Of a stretch of 64,000 bases of DNA, positions 60,301 to 64,000 are shown piece by piece. The stretch spans positions 62,001-126,000 of the forward strand of contig CAWDOR010000021.1 in NCBI GenBank assembly GCA_963804045.1, in the 5' to 3' direction. The notes beneath the pieces are model-generated. The model saw only the letters and a list, made by a program, of their open reading frames with translations, was not told the DNA's origin and did no database searches. A program made the position numbers and the translations under genes. Source of the stretch: Rhodoblastus sp963804045. Lineage in GTDB: Bacteria > Pseudomonadota > Alphaproteobacteria > Rhizobiales > Beijerinckiaceae. Every line of letters begins with the position of its first letter. Within the stretch, counting starts at the first letter, position 1.

Positions 60301-61520
60301 GCGTCAAAAGTCTCCGCGCGGGCCAGGGCGAGATCGCGCGCTTCGGCGAGAATTTTTTGCAGATCGGCGCTCAAAAGCTCGACGCCGGCCGGCATTTTGC
60401 CCTCGATGGCGGAGAGAACGGCGGCGGCTGTCTCGGAAAAACCGCCCTCAGCCATGACTTCGTCCAGCAAGGCGGAAAAATCCAGCTCACTGTCGCGGCG
60501 CGCCGGCGCTGTCGGACCGCTGGTTTCCAGCAGCACCCGCTCCAGCGCGATATTTTCGCCGGCATGGCCCAGCGCCGCCTCGATCTGGTCGCGCCAGTCC
60601 GAGGGATCGGCGGCCAGCCGGTAATGCAGGGGGCTCGCGCCCCTGAACCGCAGACGCAGCGCCAGCAGCCGCCCGCCGGCGCCTTGGCTGGCCGCCGCCG
60701 CCTGTTTTTCGACCTCGCGCAGCAGATCGCGCGCCGTCTCATGCGGCGCGGCGTCGATGGAAAGATCGGCGAAACGAACGCGGTCGACGATCAGCCGCCG
60801 CAAACGCGTCACGACGCCGTCCTCGACATCGACGAGAACTGCGCCCTTCTCGCCGCATTCCCGGATCGACCGGGCCTGCAGATTGCCGGGATAGACAATA
60901 TAGGGGGCGCGGCTGACCAATTCATGGGCATGGACATGGCCCAGCGCCCAATAATCGTAATTTTTGGCGCGCAGATCGTCCGGTGAGCAAGGCGCGTAAG
61001 CCGCATGGCCGGGGCGTCCGTCCAGCGATGTATGCAGCGCGCCAATATTGAACCAGCCGGCTTTGGGCGCAGGATAGCCTTGCGCGAAATTCTCGCTTTC
61101 GGCGCGGTCGGAAAAGCTGCGGCCATGCAAGGCGACGCGCAGTTCCGGAATCTCGAAAGTCCTGGCGCGCGACGCCGGGAATTGCTCGGTCCGTTCCGGC
61201 AGGGCCAGGCTCTTGGTCACCACGCTTTCGGCGTCGTGATTGCCCCTGAGCAGATAAAGGCGCACGCCGGCGCGGCTCAGGCGGGCGATCTGCTTGTTGA
61301 AGAACAGGGCGATGGAGGCGTCGCGCCAGTCGCCGTCGAAAATATCGCCAGCAAAGACCGCGAAGGCGATTTTCTCCTCCAAGGCGCGGTCGATCAGCGC
61401 CTCGAAAGCCTCGCGGCTGGCGGCGCCGAGTTTTTGCGCCAGATCGGGGTCGCGCAGGCTCATGCCCTGGAGCGGACTGCCCAGATGCAGGTCGGCGGCG
61501 TGGAGAAAGGTGAAACGCAT
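60297..61520 (-). CDS. DNA-repair-type metallophosphoesterase, YhaO/SbcD-like
   Basis: The 407-residue protein starts MRFTFLHAADLHLGSPLQGM (metal-binding DLH) and has FAVFAGDIFDGDW, LYLLRGNHDAES and YDYWALGHVHAHELVS, the Mre11/SbcD calcineurin-like motifs. A C-terminal region contains VDVEDGVVTRLRRL. ATG 61520 is preferred over a start five codons upstream because it begins with the conserved strand. The partner ATPase follows with an ATGA overlap. Confidence 0.92.
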   Translation of the reverse strand: MRFTFLHAADLHLGSPLQGMSLRDPDLAQKLGAASREAFEALIDRALEEKIAFAVFAGDIFDGDWRDASIALFFNKQIARLSRAGVRLYLLRGNHDAESVVTKSLALPERTEQFPASRARTFEIPELRVALHGRSFSDRAESENFAQGYPAPKAGWFNIGALHTSLDGRPGHAAYAPCSPDDLRAKNYDYWALGHVHAHELVSRAPYIVYPGNLQARSIRECGEKGAVLVDVEDGVVTRLRRLIVDRVRFADLSIDAAPHETARDLLREVEKQAAAASQGAGGRLLALRLRFRGASPLHYRLAADPSDWRDQIEAALGHAGENIALERVLLETSGPTAPARRDSELDFSALLDEVMAEGGFSETAAAVLSAIEGKMPAGVELLSADLQKILAEARDLALARAETFDA

Positions 61521-61632
61521 GGGCTCCGCAATCAATTCGCCGATCAGTTTAGGCGCGCTTGCCCGGCGAAAGAAGCGCCGCTTGTGTCGCGGCGCGAAAC
61601 TTGCTCTTTTGCTTTCCTATTGAGGGGGACCG

Positions 61633-62454
61633 ATGAAAGTCGCGCTGATCCAGATGAATTCCATCGCCGACAAGCCGGCCAATCTGGCGCAGGCGCGCAC
61701 GCTGATCGAGCGCGCCGTCGCGCAGGAACAGCCCGACTGGATCGGCCTGCCCGAAGTCTTCGACTTTCTCGGGGGAACCCGCGAGGATAAATTCGCCGCC
61801 GCCGAGCTTTTGCGCCAAGGTCCCGCCTATAAGACCTGCGCCGAACTGGCCGCGAAACACGGCGTCATCCTCCACGCCGGCTCCTTCCTGGAAAAAAATC
61901 CGGACGGGAAAACCCTGTCCAACACCACGGTGGTCTTCGACCGCCAGGGCCGGGAAATCGCGCTTTATCGCAAGATTCACATGTTCGACGTGGTGACGCC
62001 CGACGGCGCCGCCTATCGGGAAAGCGCCGTGTTTGCGCCGGGAACGGAGCTGGCGACCTATCGGGCCGAGGGTTTCACCTTCGGCTGCGCCATTTGCTAC
62101 GATCTGCGCTTCCCCGCCCTGTTTCAGGCCCTTGCCGCGAAGGGCGTCGATGTTTTCGTTCTGCCCGCCGCCTTCACCCTGCTCACCGGCAAGGACCATT
62201 GGGAGGTGCTGTGCCGCGCCCGCGCCGTGGAGACCCAGAGCTATTTTCTGGCGCCCGCGCAGGTCGGCGCCCATAAGATCAAGGATGAGACCCGCAACTG
62301 CTACGGCCATTCGCTGGTCTGCGATCCCTGGGGCCATGTGATCGCCAGGGCCTCCGACGCGCCCGGCTTTGTCACGGCGCGGCTCGACGCCGGCCTCGTG
62401 CAAAAGACTCGCGCGGCCAATCCGGTGGCGGCGCAGCGGCGGGCGTTTTCATGA
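61633..62454 (+). CDS. Carbon-nitrogen hydrolase (nitrilase superfamily, Nit-like amidase)
   Basis: The 273-residue protein carries the nitrilase triad: Glu41 in IGLPEVFDFLGG, Lys in LYRKIHMFDV, and Cys in FGCAICYDLRFPALFQALA. It also has the HWEVLCRARAVETQSYFLAP segment. This Nit1/deaminated-glutathione-amidase-like group repairs side products or hydrolyses small amides. ATG 61633 follows gaggggg. Its stop overlaps the modB start as ATGA, so it is probably co-translated with the molybdate transporter, an unusual partner. Confidence 0.9.
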   Translation: MKVALIQMNSIADKPANLAQARTLIERAVAQEQPDWIGLPEVFDFLGGTREDKFAAAELLRQGPAYKTCAELAAKHGVILHAGSFLEKNPDGKTLSNTTVVFDRQGREIALYRKIHMFDVVTPDGAAYRESAVFAPGTELATYRAEGFTFGCAICYDLRFPALFQALAAKGVDVFVLPAAFTLLTGKDHWEVLCRARAVETQSYFLAPAQVGAHKIKDETRNCYGHSLVCDPWGHVIARASDAPGFVTARLDAGLVQKTRAANPVAAQRRAFS

Positions 62455-63164
62455 GCGATCTCCTGCCGAACCTGACGCCAGAGCAGATTTCGGCGATCGG
62501 CTTGAGCCTGCGCGTCGGCTTAACCGCCACGCTCTGCGCCCTGCCCTTCGCCATAGCCGTCGCCTGGATTCTGGCGCGCGGCAATTTTCCCGGCAAGACC
62601 CTGCTCGACGCCCTGGTCTATCTGCCGCTGGTGCTGCCCCCTGTCGTCACCGGCCTGATCCTGCTGCTGCTGTTTGGCCGGCGCGGCCCGCTGGGCGGTT
62701 TTCTCGCCGATCATTTCGGCATTGTCTTCGCCTTCCGCTGGACCGGCGCCGCCCTGGCGGCGGGGGTGATGGGCTTTCCGCTGATGGTCAGGGCCATCCG
62801 CCTCTCCATCGAGGCCGTCGATCCCCGGCTCGAACAGGCGGCGGCGACGCTGGGCGCCCCGCCCCTGGCGGTGTTTTTCCTCGTCACCCTGCCACTGGCG
62901 GCGCCTGGGCTGCTGGCCGGGGCGGTGCTCGGCTTCGCCAAGGCGCTCGGCGAATTCGGCGCCACCATCACCTTCGTCTCCAATATTCCCGGGGAAACCC
63001 GCACCATTCCCGCCGAAATCTATCTGCTCACCCAGACGCCCGGGGGGGATTACGACGCCATGGTCATGTCGGCGATTTCGGCGGCGTTGGCGGTGGGCGC
63101 GCTGGTCGTTTCGGAATTTCTGGCGCGGCGCATGGGGCCGGCCTTGCGGAACCTGTCGTCATGA
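62451..63164 (+). CDS. modB: Molybdate ABC transporter permease
   Basis: Inner-membrane subunit of the molybdate importer. The 237-residue protein has five or so membrane segments (ATLCALPFAIAVAWILARGN, VYLPLVLPPVVTGLILLLLF) and the ABC EAA loop AAATLGAPPLAVFFLVTLPL, then AAPGLLAGAVLGFAKALGEF and GATITFVSNIPGETRTIPAE, all ModB hallmarks. No modA (binding protein) lies upstream; the preceding gene is the nitrilase-like amidase. Confidence 0.96.
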   Translation: MSDLLPNLTPEQISAIGLSLRVGLTATLCALPFAIAVAWILARGNFPGKTLLDALVYLPLVLPPVVTGLILLLLFGRRGPLGGFLADHFGIVFAFRWTGAALAAGVMGFPLMVRAIRLSIEAVDPRLEQAAATLGAPPLAVFFLVTLPLAAPGLLAGAVLGFAKALGEFGATITFVSNIPGETRTIPAEIYLLTQTPGGDYDAMVMSAISAALAVGALVVSEFLARRMGPALRNLSS

Positions 63165-64000
63165 TCGCGGTCGACGTCGAATTTTCGCGCGGCGATTTTG
63201 CGCTTAAGGCGGCTTTTTCCTGCCAGTCGGAAATCACCGCGCTGTTCGGCCCCTCGGGCTCGGGCAAATCGACCCTGATCGAATTGATCTCGGGTCTGGC
63301 GCGGCCCGATCGCGGCCGGATCGAAGTGGCCGGGCGGGCGCTGGTCGATACGGATAAAGGAATTTTCGTTCCGGCGCGCAAGCGCGGCCTCGGCCTGGTG
63401 TTCCAGGACGCCCTGCTGTTTCCCCATCTCAATGTCGCGCAAAATCTGCGCTTCGCCTCTTTTTTCGCCCCGCGCGGCGCCCGCCCCATGCCTTTCGCGC
63501 GGGTGGTCGATACGCTGGGGATTGGTCATTTGATGAAGCGCCGGCCGCAGGAGCTTTCCGGCGGCGAGCGCCAGCGCGTCGGCGTCGCCCGCGCTTTGAT
63601 GGCCTCGCCACGCCTGTTGCTGATGGATGAGCCTTTCGCGTCCCTCGACGTCGGCAGGCGCACCAAGGCCATGGGCCTGGTCGAACTGGCGCGCGACGAA
63701 TTCGCCACGCCCGTCGTGCTGGTCTCGCATCAGATCGAGGAGGTCATGCGCCTCGCCGGACAGGTGGTGATGATCGAGCGCGGGCGGGTGAAGGAAATCG
63801 GCCCGCCCGAGGAAATCTTCGCTTCGGCCCGCGAAGACACGCCTTCGGACCGTTTCGGCGTCGGCGCCGCGCTGACGGGCGATTTTCGCGACTATGACGC
63901 CAGCTATGGCCTGACCCGCCTGCATCATCCCGCTGGCGACATTTTCATTCCCGATGAGCTTCCGCAGACCGAAAAAACCCGTGTCTTCATCAAAGCCGTG
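63161..64000 (+). CDS. modC: Molybdate ABC transporter ATP-binding protein (partial, runs off the window)
   Basis: The first 280 codons are present and open at the window end. Walker A is ALFGPSGSGKSTLIELISGL, the Q-loop GLVFQDALLFPH, the signature ELSGGERQRVGVARALMASP, Walker B LLLMDEPFASLD and the switch His VLVSHQIEEVMRL. Residues from about 235 begin the linker to the TOBE/molybdate-binding domain, mostly outside the window. The start overlaps the modB stop as ATGA. Confidence 0.95.
   Translation, partial: MIAVDVEFSRGDFALKAAFSCQSEITALFGPSGSGKSTLIELISGLARPDRGRIEVAGRALVDTDKGIFVPARKRGLGLVFQDALLFPHLNVAQNLRFASFFAPRGARPMPFARVVDTLGIGHLMKRRPQELSGGERQRVGVARALMASPRLLLMDEPFASLDVGRRTKAMGLVELARDEFATPVVLVSHQIEEVMRLAGQVVMIERGRVKEIGPPEEIFASAREDTPSDRFGVGAALTGDFRDYDASYGLTRLHHPAGDIFIPDELPQTEKTRVFIKAV

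Noticed and set aside
1..64000. tRNA or rRNA genes, integrases, transposases
   Set aside because: I scanned for T-loop sequences and conserved rRNA stretches, and for transposase and integrase motifs in the translated frames, and found none.

Overview
The window reads as chromosomal DNA of a GC-rich alphaproteobacterium, most likely a Hyphomicrobiales (Rhizobiales) member of the methylotroph/diazotroph-rich Beijerinckiaceae-Methylocystaceae side. This is inferred from gene neighbourhoods typical of the group (DUF2948-hisD-UPF0262-phosphatase, purL-bolA-grxD, argH with divergent tlpA, lysA-DUF4175, mic60-hemY), a molybdenum storage protein, and an ABC/beta-propeller cluster linked to PQQ alcohol dehydrogenases. 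Coding density is very high and many neighbours overlap by ATGA or GTGA. I found no rRNA, tRNA, CRISPR array, integrase or transposase.

Layout. 1-7 kb: glycogen operon glgP(end)-glgB-glgC-glgA-glgX. 7-8.7 kb: molybdenum storage protein genes mosB-mosA, facing it. 9-14.7 kb: an L,D-transpeptidase, a HemY-like protein with a Mic60-like protein, a CitE-like lyase and a beta-carbonic anhydrase. 14.7-16.1 kb: an AT-richer patch with a lone methyltransferase. 16.1-24.2 kb: a complete kdp locus (an extra tiny membrane peptide, kdpF, A, B, C, D, E), in which kdpD is broken by a one-base frame change. 24.3-28.9 kb: trxA, a phosphopantetheinyl transferase, the hisD cluster and a lytic transglycosylase. 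28.9-33.6 kb: a frame-broken tam-like methyltransferase and a four-gene ABC transporter/beta-propeller cluster. The latter resembles the Pseudomonas PedA1A2BC and methylotroph Lut systems for lanthanide uptake, but its binding-protein gene is frame-broken and its permease lacks a normal start codon. 33.8-44.5 kb: a PHA-synthase-like hydrolase, an aminotransferase, a chemoreceptor, ychF, rsmE, a DsbD-N-like protein, yqgE, a 3-hydroxyacyl-CoA dehydrogenase and etfAB. 44.6-56.8 kb: a cobalamin adenosyltransferase, DUF4175, lysA, an LptM-like lipoprotein, argH, tlpA, grxD, bolA, purL, ompW with an FNR/FixK box, and purU. 56.8-64 kb: a YhaN/YhaO (SbcCD-like) pair, a nitrilase-family amidase, modB and the start of modC.

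How the genes work together. The glg genes form a closed glycogen synthesis and breakdown set. ModBC would import molybdate and MosAB would store it, which points to a high demand for Mo enzymes such as nitrogenase. The Kdp locus would be the scavenging K+ pump with its own two-component control. The ABC/beta-propeller cluster is the most interesting system here, as a candidate rare-earth or PQQ-enzyme-linked uptake route. Three genes (kdpD, tam-like, ABC binding protein) each carry the equivalent of one surplus base, and all three lesions lie on an AACTC/GAGTT string. That may be real decay or a systematic sequence error.
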